62,270 nucleotides of DNA from Sphingomonadaceae bacterium 3R27E2-A (GTDB lineage: Bacteria; Pseudomonadota; Alphaproteobacteria; Sphingomonadales; Sphingomonadaceae), in assembly GCA_005503165.1 (NCBI GenBank), contig SCNT01000027.1, positions 1-62,270 on the forward strand, given 5' to 3'. The position numbers and the translations under genes were made by a program. Shown piece by piece: positions 54,223 through 62,270 of the stretch. Each line of letters opens with the position of its first letter. Within the stretch, counting starts at the first letter, position 1. The notes under the pieces were generated by a model. It was not told where the DNA came from. It was given only the letters and a program-made list of their open reading frames with translations, and ran no database searches.

Positions 54223-54732
54223 TCAGCGCCGCCAGAAGGGCTTGCGGGGCGGGACCGGCGCGCCCGCCGCCTCGGCGCGGCCTTCCGCATGTGCGGCGCG
54301 CAGTTCGGCCTCGGTGAGACGCGACTGGGCCTGGTGCTTCGCCAGTTCGTCGCGGCGGCGCTGGCGCAGCGCGTCATAGCTCCAGCGCGTGTGACCATAG
54401 CCGAACAGGCAGAGTAGCCCGCCCGCGATGGCGAGATTCTTCATGGCCGCCATCGCCTGCAGCGGGTCGGTGAATTCGCGGTGGAAGAAGAGGATGGTGA
54501 GCAGCACGAAGCCGGCGAGCAGGATCGCGAACAGCCGCGTCGCAACGCCCAGCGCGATGCACACGCCCGCGATCAGCTCGAATAGCCCGGTCGGGATCGC
54601 GAGCCCGTCGGGCAGTCCCGCGGCCGAAATCATGGCATTGGTGTCGGCGACATGGATCAGCTTGTTGATCCCCGACACGACGAAAATCACGGCGATGAAC
54701 AGGCGGCCGATGAATACCGCAATCATGGACAT
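54223..54732 (-). CDS. DoxX family membrane protein
   Basis: A 169-aa inner-membrane protein with four helices: FIGRLFIAVIFVVSGINKLI (family start), GLFELIAGVCIALGVATRLF, AILLAGFVLLTILFF and MKNLAIAGGLLCLFGYG. The C-terminal 50 residues are a charged cytoplasmic tail. ATG 54732 follows GGAGGATC; the longer upstream frame is not family-like. DoxX proteins are linked to redox and thiol stress in other bacteria. It stands in its own leftward unit. Confidence 0.88.
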   Translation of the reverse strand: MSMIAVFIGRLFIAVIFVVSGINKLIHVADTNAMISAAGLPDGLAIPTGLFELIAGVCIALGVATRLFAILLAGFVLLTILFFHREFTDPLQAMAAMKNLAIAGGLLCLFGYGHTRWSYDALRQRRRDELAKHQAQSRLTEAELRAAHAEGRAEAAGAPVPPRKPFWRR

Positions 54733-54943
54733 GAATGATCCTCCACAAGGGCCCCGTCCGCTTGTGCAGTCAGGACGCGCGGCGACGCGGGAGGTTCCCG
54801 CGATCGGGTCGCGACGAAGTACGTCGCTTTGGCCAACCCATTGACAAGGCCCCTGCATCTGATTCATGCAGGGGTCACGGGTCGCCTCGTATCGCTCTCT
54901 TGCCGGCTAGTGGGTCTGTCGGTCGAGGGCCGGAGGAAGACCC

Positions 54944-55936
54944 ATGAAAAAATTGCTGTCGGCCATCGCCATCGGCGCGATGCTGCTTCAGCCCGTTCCC
55001 GTCATCGCCAAGGAAAAGGAGCCGGTGAAGATCGCGGGCCCGGCCAATGCGAAGGGCGTCACCAATGTGGCGATCGGTTCGTTCAACGTCGGCTTCATCT
55101 TCGAATCGATCGACCGCACCGCGACCAGCGGCGGGCTGATGGGAGCGTTCGGCGGAACCACGAAAGCGAAGAGCGAACTCGTCGGCGTCACCCCCGAAAT
55201 GATGCAGGCGGTCACCGATGCGGCCTATGCAGACTTCGTGTCGCAGCTCAGCGCGAGCGGCTACAGCGTCCAGGCGCCGGGCGACCTGTTCGACCATGCG
55301 GTCATGGCGAAGACCAAGTCGCAGGAGGTGCCGCTCGAAATCAACATAGCGCTCGAAAAGGGGAGCAAAGGCAAGGCGACCTATTACAAGCCGAGCGCCT
55401 TGCCCTTGCTGCTGATGATCCCCGGCGATTTTACGGGATCGGGGCTCAGCAGCATGGGCATGAACATGGCCGCGGGTCAGGCGAGCATGGCGCTCACCAA
55501 CTATGCCAAGGCAGCCAATGTCGGGGTGGTCAACGTCGTCTATCTGATCGACTTTTCGCAACAGAAGCGCCCCGGCGCGTTCAGCTTCGGCGGGCTGCAG
55601 GTGAACAGCGCGCTCTCGGTCAGCGCGGACTATTCACGCATCACTTTGATTGCCCCGAACGGCAAGCAGTCGGTGATCACGGTCAAGGCGCCGGTCGCGG
55701 TCGAGGGCGAGTTCGTCGAGAAGAGCGACGCGTCGAGCGGCACCGACAAGGCGCTGCAGTCGGGCGCCAATGTCGCGGGCGGGGTCGCCGCGGTGCTCGG
55801 CTTCGGCGGGCTGCGGTTCGGCAAGACGCGCAAATTCGCCTTCACCGCCAAGCCGGGAAATTACGAGGAAGGCGCGGCGAAGGCGGCGAGCCTGACGAGC
55901 GAAATGCTGATCGGGCGGCTGGCGCCGCTGCGCTGA
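54944..55936 (+). CDS. Exported protein of unknown function (330 aa)
   Basis: A signal peptide is clear (MKKLLSAIAIGAMLLQPVPV, cut after IAK or nearby). The mature protein starts with VTNVAIGSFNVGFIFESIDR, then helical (TPEMMQAVTDAAYADFVSQL) and Gly/Ser-rich segments (SGLSSMGMNMAAGQASMAL). A conserved-looking block VGVVNVVYLIDFSQQKRPG precedes a beta-rich end. I do not recognise the family. GGAGG lies before the ATG. It is divergent from the DoxX gene and has no obvious partner. Confidence 0.75.
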   Translation: MKKLLSAIAIGAMLLQPVPVIAKEKEPVKIAGPANAKGVTNVAIGSFNVGFIFESIDRTATSGGLMGAFGGTTKAKSELVGVTPEMMQAVTDAAYADFVSQLSASGYSVQAPGDLFDHAVMAKTKSQEVPLEINIALEKGSKGKATYYKPSALPLLLMIPGDFTGSGLSSMGMNMAAGQASMALTNYAKAANVGVVNVVYLIDFSQQKRPGAFSFGGLQVNSALSVSADYSRITLIAPNGKQSVITVKAPVAVEGEFVEKSDASSGTDKALQSGANVAGGVAAVLGFGGLRFGKTRKFAFTAKPGNYEEGAAKAASLTSEMLIGRLAPLR

Positions 55937-56057
55937 CCCATGCTTCGTCGCCCTCGCCGTAGCGGGGGCGGCGCTGTCGAAACCCCTTGACGCGACCCGC
56001 CGACCCCCGCCACCCTCGCGCGTACGTACGTAAGAGTTATCGGGGAACCCGTTTTTC

Positions 56058-58607
56058 ATGCAGTTGGTCATTGTCGAATCGCCCGCCAAGGCGAAGACGA
56101 TCGAGAAATATCTCGGTCGCGATTTCAAGGTGTTGGCAAGCTATGGTCACGTCCGCGACCTGCCGCCCAAGGACGGGTCGGTCGATCCGGACGACGGCTT
56201 CGCGATGCAATGGCAGCTCTATCCCGACAAGGCGAAGCGGCTGAAGGAAATTTCGGACGCGGCCAAGAGCGCCGACCGCCTGATCCTCGCGACCGACCCC
56301 GATCGCGAGGGCGAGGCGATCAGCTGGCATGTGCAGGAACTGCTGCGCGCGAAGAAGGCGCTGCCGCAGGCGGTCGACCGCGTCACCTTCAACGCGATCA
56401 CCAAGCAGGCGGTGACCGACGCGATGGCGCATCCGCGCGCGCTCGACGACGATCTGATCGACGCCTATCGCGCGCGCCGCGCGCTCGACTATCTGGTCGG
56501 CTTCACGCTGTCGCCGGTGCTGTGGCGCAAGCTGCCCGGCGCCAAGTCCGCGGGGCGCGTCCAGTCGGTCGCGCTGCGGCTGGTCGTCGAACGCGAGCGC
56601 GAGATCGAAGCCTTTGTCGCGCAGACCTATTGGTCGGTGACCGGGCTGTTCGAAATGGGCGGCACGCCGTTCAAGGCGCGGCTCTCGCGTTGGAAGGGCG
56701 ACAAGATCGAGCGGCTGTCGATCGGCACCGAGACCGATGCGCGCGCCGCCGAGGCCGACGTCAGGGCGGGGCATTTCACCGTCGATACGGTCGAGACCAA
56801 GCCGCTGACGCGCAACCCGCCGCCGCCCTTCACCACATCGACGCTGCAGCAGGAAGCCGCGCGCAAGCTCGGCTTCTCGGCGAGCCACACGATGCGCATC
56901 GCGCAGGGCCTCTACGAGGACGGCGCGATTACCTATATGCGAACCGACGGCGTCCAGATGGACCACAGCGCGATCAGCGCAGCCCGAAAAGCCATCGCGA
57001 CGCGCTACGACGGCGGCTACGTCCCCGACAAGCCGCGGCAGTATCAGACCAAGGCGAAGAATGCCCAGGAGGCCCACGAAGCGATCCGTCCGACCGATTT
57101 TTCGAAGGACAAGGCCGGCAGCGGCGACCATGGCCGGCTCTACGAGCTGATCTGGAAGCGCGCGATGGCCAGCCAGATGGCCTCGGCGCGGCTCGAGCGT
57201 ACCAGCATCGATCTCTCCGACGGCACGGGCAAGACGGTGCTGCGCGCGACCGGCCAGGTCGTCAAATTCCCCGGCTTCCTCGCGCTCTACGACGAGAGCC
57301 GCGACGACGCCGAGGACGAGGACGCGCGCCTGCTGCCCGCGATGGCGAAGGGCGACGCCCCTGCCAAGACCGGGGTCGAGGTCGAGCGCCACGAGACCCA
57401 GCCGCCGCCGCGCTATTCGGAAGCGAGCCTGGTCAAGAAGATGGAGGAGCTCGGCATCGGGCGCCCGTCGACCTATGCGTCGATCCTGCAGGTCCTCAAG
57501 GACCGCGCCTATGTGACCGTCGAGAAGAACCGCTTCATCCCCGAAGAGAGCGGGCGGCTGCTGACCGCGTTCCTCGAGCGCTTCTTCGAGCGTTATGTCG
57601 GCTACGACTTCACTGCCGGGCTCGAGGAAGAGCTCGACGACGTGTCGGGTGGCCGCGCGCAGTGGCAGGCGGTGCTCGAGCGCTTCTGGCGCGACTTCAA
57701 GCCGCGCACCGGCGAGGTGATGGAGCAGAAGCCGTCGGAAATCACCGCGGCGCTCGACGAATTCCTCGGCCCCTATCTCTTCCCCGACAAGGGCGACGGG
57801 ACCGACCCGCGCCTCTGCCCCAATTGCGGCACCGGCAAGCTGGCGCTGCGCGGTGGCAAGTTCGGGCCGTTCATCGCCTGCAGCAATTATCCCGACTGCA
57901 AGTTCACGCGCAAATTCGCGCAGCCGGGGGGCAATGGCGAGGCCGATACCGGGCCCGAGGTGATGGGCACCGACCCGGAAAGCGGGCTCGAAGTCACGAA
58001 GCGCAGCGGGCGCTTCGGTCCCTATATCCAGCTGGGCGAGGGCAAGGAGGCCAAGCGTTCGTCGATCCCGAAGGATATCCCGGGCGAGGATTTCGACCTC
58101 GACTATGCGGTCCGGCTGCTGAGCCTGCCGCGCGAGGTCGGGACGCATCCCGAGAGCGGCAAGCCGATCATGGCGGGGCTGGGGCGCTATGGCCCCTATC
58201 TGCTCCACGACGGCAAATATGCAAAGCTGGCGGGCACCGCCGAAATCTTCGACATCGGCATGAACGCCGCGGTGGTCCGCATCGCCGAGGCGGCGAACGG
58301 CGGCGGGCGCGGGCGGACCAGGGCCGAGCCGCTCAACACCTTCGGCCCGCATCCGACCAGCGGCGGCGAGATGAAGTTGATGGAGGGGCGCTTTGGTCCC
58401 TATGTCACCGATGGCACGACCAACGCGACTTTGCCCAAATCGATGGAGCCCGCGGCGCTGACGCTCGAGGAAGCGATCGCGCTGATCGACGCGCGCGCGG
58501 CCAAGGGGCCGTCGAAAGGCAAGAAGAAGGCAGCGCCGAAAAAGGCCGCGGCGAAAAAGCCCGCGGCCAGGAAGGCGCCGGCAAAGAAAAAGGCGGCGGC
58601 AGAATAG
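56058..58607 (+). CDS. topA: DNA topoisomerase I
   Basis: An 849-aa type IA topoisomerase that relaxes negative supercoils. The Toprim domain opens with MQLVIVESPAKAKTIEKYLG and ATDPDREGEAISWHV; the active-site tyrosine is Y293 in GAITYMRTDGVQM. One zinc-ribbon unit (LCPNCGTGKLALRGGKFGPF) and several GRFGPYI-type C-terminal repeats follow, then a Lys/Ala-rich tail typical of alphaproteobacterial enzymes. The gene starts after a CGTACGTACGTAAG tract. It stands alone. Confidence 0.97.
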   Translation: MQLVIVESPAKAKTIEKYLGRDFKVLASYGHVRDLPPKDGSVDPDDGFAMQWQLYPDKAKRLKEISDAAKSADRLILATDPDREGEAISWHVQELLRAKKALPQAVDRVTFNAITKQAVTDAMAHPRALDDDLIDAYRARRALDYLVGFTLSPVLWRKLPGAKSAGRVQSVALRLVVEREREIEAFVAQTYWSVTGLFEMGGTPFKARLSRWKGDKIERLSIGTETDARAAEADVRAGHFTVDTVETKPLTRNPPPPFTTSTLQQEAARKLGFSASHTMRIAQGLYEDGAITYMRTDGVQMDHSAISAARKAIATRYDGGYVPDKPRQYQTKAKNAQEAHEAIRPTDFSKDKAGSGDHGRLYELIWKRAMASQMASARLERTSIDLSDGTGKTVLRATGQVVKFPGFLALYDESRDDAEDEDARLLPAMAKGDAPAKTGVEVERHETQPPPRYSEASLVKKMEELGIGRPSTYASILQVLKDRAYVTVEKNRFIPEESGRLLTAFLERFFERYVGYDFTAGLEEELDDVSGGRAQWQAVLERFWRDFKPRTGEVMEQKPSEITAALDEFLGPYLFPDKGDGTDPRLCPNCGTGKLALRGGKFGPFIACSNYPDCKFTRKFAQPGGNGEADTGPEVMGTDPESGLEVTKRSGRFGPYIQLGEGKEAKRSSIPKDIPGEDFDLDYAVRLLSLPREVGTHPESGKPIMAGLGRYGPYLLHDGKYAKLAGTAEIFDIGMNAAVVRIAEAANGGGRGRTRAEPLNTFGPHPTSGGEMKLMEGRFGPYVTDGTTNATLPKSMEPAALTLEEAIALIDARAAKGPSKGKKKAAPKKAAAKKPAARKAPAKKKAAAE

Positions 58608-58673
58608 CCTTGGTCGGCGGGATTTTCGTCATCGTCCCGTCATGGTAACATCCGCGCATCGGGAGGTATTTCG

Positions 58674-59801
58674 ATGCGCCGCTTGCTCGCCATTCTGTTC
58701 GCCCTCGGCTCCCTCGGGGTTTCGCCGGCGATGGCCCAACAGGCGGGCAGCCTGATCGCCGCCGATCCGCTGCCCGAAGCGCCGCCGGGGGTGCAGGCGT
58801 GGCGCATCCAGTATTGGACCACGAACGGCAGCGGGGCGCCGCTGCGCGTCACCGGTCTTGTCGCGGCGCCGATGGAAGCGGTGCCGCCGCGCCCGCGCCG
58901 CGTGATCGCCTGGACGCACGGCGCGTGGGGCGTCGCCGAGAAATGCGCGCCGTCGCTCAGCGACAATTTCTTCCCCGCCTCGGCCGGGGTCGAGCCCGCG
59001 GTGAGCCAAGGCTATGTCGTCGTTGCGCCCGACTATATCGGGCTCGGCAATCCGACGATGCACCCGTTCCTGATCGGCGACGACACCTCGCATGCCGTGC
59101 TCGACGGCGTGCGCGCCGCGCGCGGGATCGCGGGCGCGGCGGCGGGCAGCAGCTTCGCCGTCTGGGGCGAGTCGCAGGGCGGGCATGCCGCGCTATGGAC
59201 CGCGACCAATGCGCGGCGCTACGCCCCCGACCTGACCCTGGTGGGCGCCGCCGCCGCCGCGCCGCCGACCGACCTCGCCGCAAACCTTCGCGAGGGCAGC
59301 GACAAGAATGCGCGCGCTCTTTTGCTGTCCTTTGCGCTGAAGAGCTGGTCGACGCTCTACGGCTATTCGATGGACGGAATCGTCAACAAGGCCAACGCCG
59401 GGATCATCAACCGGCTGGCCGAGAATAATTGCGTCAGCCTGGAAAAGAAGCCGAAGCTCGGCACGATCCTGGGAATCGTGACTGTCGCGCGCGCGACGCG
59501 GACCAAGGATATCGGCCAGATCGAGCCGTGGAAGTCGCTCGCGCGCGCCAACAGCGTCGACCCGGCGCGCGTGCCGGGGCCGCTGCTGATCGCGCAGGGC
59601 GACAGGGACACGATCGTCGCGCCGGCGGTGACGCGTAAATTCGCCAAGGCGGTGTGCCGCAACCGCACCAGGGTCCGCTGGGTCGAGATGCGCGGCACCG
59701 AACATGGTACAAGCGCAAAGGACAGCGCGACCGAGACGCTGAGCTGGATCGGCGCGCGCTTCGACGGGCAGCCGCCGCCGGACGATTGCCGGCGGATCTA
59801 G
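58674..59801 (+). CDS. Exported secretory-lipase-type alpha/beta hydrolase
   Basis: A 375-aa exported hydrolase with a signal peptide (RLLAILFALGSLGVSPAMA). The fold elements are RRVIAWTHGAWGVAEKCAPS, VVVAPDYIGLG, the nucleophile in VWGESQGGHAALW, the aspartate in IAQGDRDTIVAP and the histidine in MRGTEHGTS. This is the pattern of the secretory lipase (LIP, PF03583) family. Substrate is likely an ester or lipid outside the cytoplasm. It is convergent with era, 13 bases apart. Confidence 0.87.
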   Translation: MRRLLAILFALGSLGVSPAMAQQAGSLIAADPLPEAPPGVQAWRIQYWTTNGSGAPLRVTGLVAAPMEAVPPRPRRVIAWTHGAWGVAEKCAPSLSDNFFPASAGVEPAVSQGYVVVAPDYIGLGNPTMHPFLIGDDTSHAVLDGVRAARGIAGAAAGSSFAVWGESQGGHAALWTATNARRYAPDLTLVGAAAAAPPTDLAANLREGSDKNARALLLSFALKSWSTLYGYSMDGIVNKANAGIINRLAENNCVSLEKKPKLGTILGIVTVARATRTKDIGQIEPWKSLARANSVDPARVPGPLLIAQGDRDTIVAPAVTRKFAKAVCRNRTRVRWVEMRGTEHGTSAKDSATETLSWIGARFDGQPPPDDCRRI

Positions 59802-59814
59802 CGGCGCGCCCCGC

Positions 59815-60708
59815 TCAGTCGACCCAGTCGAGCCCCATGTCGCGGTAGACGCTGCGGTCCTCGTCCCAATTTTCCTTGACCTTGACGTGCAGGAACAGAT
59901 GGACCTTGCGGCCCATCAGCTCGGTCAGCTCGGCGCGGGCGCGGGCACCGATTTCCTTGATCCGGCTGCCGCCCTTGCCGAGTACGATCGCGCGCTGGTT
60001 GTCGCGCGCGACGAAGATCTGCTGGTGGATTTCGGCGCTGCCGTCGGGGCGCGTCTTGAACAATTCGGTCTCGACGGTCGACTGATAGGGTAGTTCCTCA
60101 TGGAGCTGTCGATAGAGCTGCTCGCGCGTAATTTCGGCCGCCAGAATCCGCTCGGGCGCGTCGCTGACCTCGTCTTCGGGAAAATGCCACGGGCCCTCGG
60201 GCATCAGCTTCGCGAGGTGCGCTTTGAGTTCTGCGACGCCGTCGCCGCTGCTGGCCGAGATGAAATAGGTTTCGTCGAAAGCGACCTTGGCATTGAGCTC
60301 GGTCGCGATGGTCAGGAGCTTGTCCTTCTTGGTCAGGTCGACCTTGTTGAGGATAAGATATTTCTTCTCGGGGCGGTTCGCGATGCCTTCGAGGACGCGC
60401 TCGACGCGGCCGCTGAGCTTCGCCGCGGCGTCGACCATCACGAGGATCGCCTCGGCTTCCTCGAGGCTGCCCCAGGCGGCGGCGACCATCGCGCGGTCGA
60501 GCCGGCGGGTGGGCGCGAAGATGCCCGGGGTGTCGATCAGCACGATCTGCGCCTCGCCCTCCATCGCGACGCCCATCAGCCGGGTGCGCGTGGTCTGCGC
60601 CTTGGGGCTGACGATCGCGACCTTCTGGCCGACGAGCGCGTTGACGAGGGTCGACTTGCCGGCGTTCGGCGCGCCGACGACCGCCACGAAACCGCAGCGC
60701 TGGGTCAT
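59815..60708 (-). CDS. era: GTPase Era
   Basis: A 297-aa GTPase of 30S assembly and 16S rRNA 3'-end maturation. G motifs are [36 protein letters not shown] and LNKVDLTKK; the C-terminal KH domain includes [23 protein letters not shown] 60708 overlaps the rnc stop (ATGA). lepB-rnc-era is a classic operon. recO, often next in alphaproteobacteria, is not downstream here. Confidence 0.97.
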   Translation of the reverse strand: MTQRCGFVAVVGAPNAGKSTLVNALVGQKVAIVSPKAQTTRTRLMGVAMEGEAQIVLIDTPGIFAPTRRLDRAMVAAAWGSLEEAEAILVMVDAAAKLSGRVERVLEGIANRPEKKYLILNKVDLTKKDKLLTIATELNAKVAFDETYFISASSGDGVAELKAHLAKLMPEGPWHFPEDEVSDAPERILAAEITREQLYRQLHEELPYQSTVETELFKTRPDGSAEIHQQIFVARDNQRAIVLGKGGSRIKEIGARARAELTELMGRKVHLFLHVKVKENWDEDRSVYRDMGLDWVD

Positions 60709-61388
60709 GACTTTTCTTCCTGTGTCAATATTTCGAGCATCGCGGTCGCCGCGGCCTTTTCGGCCGCCTGCTTCGACGCGCCTTCGCCTTCGGCCTCGGC
60801 GAGCTTGCCGACGGTCACGCCGACGCGAAAGCGCGGCGCATGGTCGGGGCCTTCGCGGCGGATCAGGCGATATTCGGGGGGCTTGCGGCCCTTCGCCGCT
60901 GCCCATTCCTGCAGCGCCGCTTTGGGGTGCTTGGGCGCCGCGACCTGCCCGTCGATCATCGCGCCCCATTTGGCGACGATGAAGCTGCGCGCGGCGTCCT
61001 CGCCGCGGTCGAGCCACAGCGCGCCGATCAGCGCTTCGAGCACGTCGGCGGCGATGTTGTCGCTGTGGCGTCCGCCGTCGCCGATCGCCTGCGTACCGAA
61101 GCGGACGTGCGCGTTGAGGTCGAGGCCCTGCGCGATCCTGGCGCAGGTTTCGCCCGAGGCGAGCGCGTGCAGCCGCGACGAAAGCTCGCCCTCGGCCGCC
61201 TTCGGAAAGCGGCGGAACAGTTCGGACGCGATCACGAGGCCGAGCACGCGATCGCCGAGAAATTCCAGCCGCTGGTAATCGCCGGCGCCGCTGCTGCCGT
61301 GGGTCAGCGCCTCATGATAGAGGGCGAGGTCGTGCGGGGCGGCGCCGGTGAGGGCTGCGATCGTGTCAGCGGACGGCCGCTCGCTCAA
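60705..61388 (-). CDS. rnc: Ribonuclease III
   Basis: A 227-aa double-strand-specific endonuclease for rRNA and mRNA processing. The catalytic signature is [20 protein letters not shown], with a second acidic site in [15 protein letters not shown]; the C-terminal dsRNA-binding domain runs from [20 protein letters not shown] to [15 protein letters not shown]. The start is a TTG at 61388 overlapping the lepB stop (TTGA), since no ATG or GTG fits the family start. Translational coupling explains the weak codon. Confidence 0.95.
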   Translation of the reverse strand: MSERPSADTIAALTGAAPHDLALYHEALTHGSSGAGDYQRLEFLGDRVLGLVIASELFRRFPKAAEGELSSRLHALASGETCARIAQGLDLNAHVRFGTQAIGDGGRHSDNIAADVLEALIGALWLDRGEDAARSFIVAKWGAMIDGQVAAPKHPKAALQEWAAAKGRKPPEYRLIRREGPDHAPRFRVGVTVGKLAEAEGEGASKQAAEKAAATAMLEILTQEEKS

Positions 61389-62239
61389 AAGCCATCCCCG
61401 ATGCGGCTCCAGCGCGCTGCGGTGAACCAGCTGATCGGGTTGATCCAGCTCGCCGAACCGTCGGTCGAAAACATCCCGACCAGCGCCTTGCCGACCAGAT
61501 TCTCCTCGGGAACCAGTCCGATGCCCTGATTTTCCATTGCGGGAAAACGGCTGTCCGCGCTGCGGTCGCGGTTGTCGCCCATAAGGAACAGATGTCCCGG
61601 CGGCACGGTCTTCAGCGTCGTATTGTCCTCGGCAATCGTGGTGATGTCGAGGATCGCATAGCTTTTGCCGTTCGGCAGCGTTTCCTTGAACTGCTTGTAG
61701 CGGCACTGGCGCTGGCCGTCGGCGCCGACTTCCTCAAACGCAATCTGGTAACAGGGACGCAGGTCCGCATCCGCGGGGACGGGGAGGCCCTGGCGACGAT
61801 ATTCATCGCGTGCCGCCTCAAGCATGTTCGCCGTGACCGGGATCACGAAATCGGGCATCGCTTCGCGCGGAAGCGGCTTGCCGTTGAGCCAGACGATGCC
61901 GTCGATCACCTGCACCGTGTCGCCGGGCAGGCCGATGACGCGCTTGATATAGTCGTCGTCGTTGACCGGCGGCGCCTTGAACACCACGACGTCGCCGCGC
62001 TCGGGGGTCTTGGCGAAGACGCGCCCGGGGATCAGCGGCACGCTGAACGGCAGGCTGTATTTCGAATAGCCATAGGCCATTTTGTTGACGAGCAGATAGT
62101 CGCCGATCAGCAGCCGCGGCTGCATCGATTCCGAGGGGATATTGAAGGGCGACAGGAAAAAGCTGCGAAAGACGATCACCGCGATGGCCAGCCAGGCGAG
62201 GAAGCGGACGGTGTCGATCGCCTCTTCCTTGGCGCTCAT
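61385..62239 (-). CDS. lepB: Signal peptidase I
   Basis: A 284-aa inner-membrane peptidase that releases Sec-exported proteins. One N-terminal helix ([18 protein letters not shown]) precedes the catalytic serine S38 in [20 protein letters not shown]; the general base K99 is in [18 protein letters not shown]. The family box [15 protein letters not shown] is present. It is the first window gene of the lepB-rnc-era operon; the true operon start lies beyond the right edge. Confidence 0.97.
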   Translation of the reverse strand: MSAKEEAIDTVRFLAWLAIAVIVFRSFFLSPFNIPSESMQPRLLIGDYLLVNKMAYGYSKYSLPFSVPLIPGRVFAKTPERGDVVVFKAPPVNDDDYIKRVIGLPGDTVQVIDGIVWLNGKPLPREAMPDFVIPVTANMLEAARDEYRRQGLPVPADADLRPCYQIAFEEVGADGQRQCRYKQFKETLPNGKSYAILDITTIAEDNTTLKTVPPGHLFLMGDNRDRSADSRFPAMENQGIGLVPEENLVGKALVGMFSTDGSASWINPISWFTAARWSRIGDGF

Positions 62240-62270
62240 CGGAGCAGGCTGGGGGGCCGGGGCGGGGGAG

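Noticed and set aside
53371..54417. 348-codon plus-strand frame opposite the oxidoreductase gene
   Set aside because: Antisense to a clear Rossmann-fold gene; the translation is Arg/Gly-rich and it crosses the operator.
56010..56045. CGTACGTACGTAAG tract before topA as an operator
   Set aside because: It is a short self-complementary dinucleotide-like run with no second copy; too little to claim a binding site.

Overview
The window reads as chromosome of a high-GC alphaproteobacterium of the order Sphingomonadales, most likely a Sphingopyxis-like sphingomonad. The basis is the strong G/C third-position bias, the FYDLN-acid (TIGR02300) protein, the CP4-like class II AroA, the lepB-rnc-era and aroA-cmk blocks, many short secreted proteins, and several families of palindromic intergenic repeats. 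No rRNA, CRISPR array, transposase or replication origin was found. Four tRNAs are present: Tyr(GTA), Leu(TAA), Ala(GGC) and Gly(TCC).

Layout. 1-5.2 kb: housekeeping genes (GNAT, SnoaL-like, AlkA, ferredoxin, RlmB, tRNA-Tyr), then a leftward group with a cytochrome b561 and a membrane-tethered LuxR-type regulator, divergent from a PAS histidine kinase. 5.4-20 kb: a complete kdp potassium-uptake locus (small ORF, kdpF, A, B, C, D, E, then two small membrane-protein genes). On its left lies a histidine kinase whose receiver domain runs straight into a headless trimeric autotransporter. On its right an FkbM methyltransferase and another histidine kinase meet head to head, both lacking their N-termini. 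The two abrupt joins mark either deletions/replacements or assembly joins. 20-31 kb: prolyl oligopeptidase, DUF4112, a lipoprotein solute-binding protein, LysR, a PD40 protein, a RidA-like protein, a GFA protein, tRNA-Leu, an ABC exporter, ihfB and rpsA. 31-45.6 kb: adenylate cyclase, cmk, aroA, FYDLN protein, tRNA-Ala, Rrf2 regulator, an overlapping trio of exported proteins including a ClpP-fold pair, HD protein, enoyl-CoA hydratase, transglutaminase-like protein, prfC and dinB. 45.7-48.9 kb: a small, lower-GC, decayed island at tRNA-Gly with an integrase stub, a SEL1-repeat cargo gene and degenerate att sites. 48.9-62.3 kb: EF-hand protein, two-component pair, a thioesterase/oxidoreductase pair, DoxX, an unknown secreted protein, topA, a secretory lipase, era, rnc and lepB.

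Main observations. (1) A 39-bp module, ATG-N8-ATG followed at fixed distance by CTCTCGAA, occurs three times, before the kdp operon and before each of two unnamed small membrane-protein genes after kdpE. Its 11-bp direct-repeat geometry suits an OmpR-family regulator, so it is a candidate KdpE regulon. (2) Two overlapping genes encode exported ClpP-fold paralogues, one keeping the Ser/His/GG features and one having lost all of them. (3) A 64-bp cloverleaf of three nested perfect stems is inserted in one copy of a dispersed repeat. (4) An 18-bp CTTTACGT-N2-ACGTAAAG palindrome precedes two unlinked lipid-metabolism transcription units. (5) The rpsA leader has an intrinsic-terminator-like hairpin between a candidate promoter and the start codon. 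All functional statements are read from sequence motifs and family knowledge; no database search was run.
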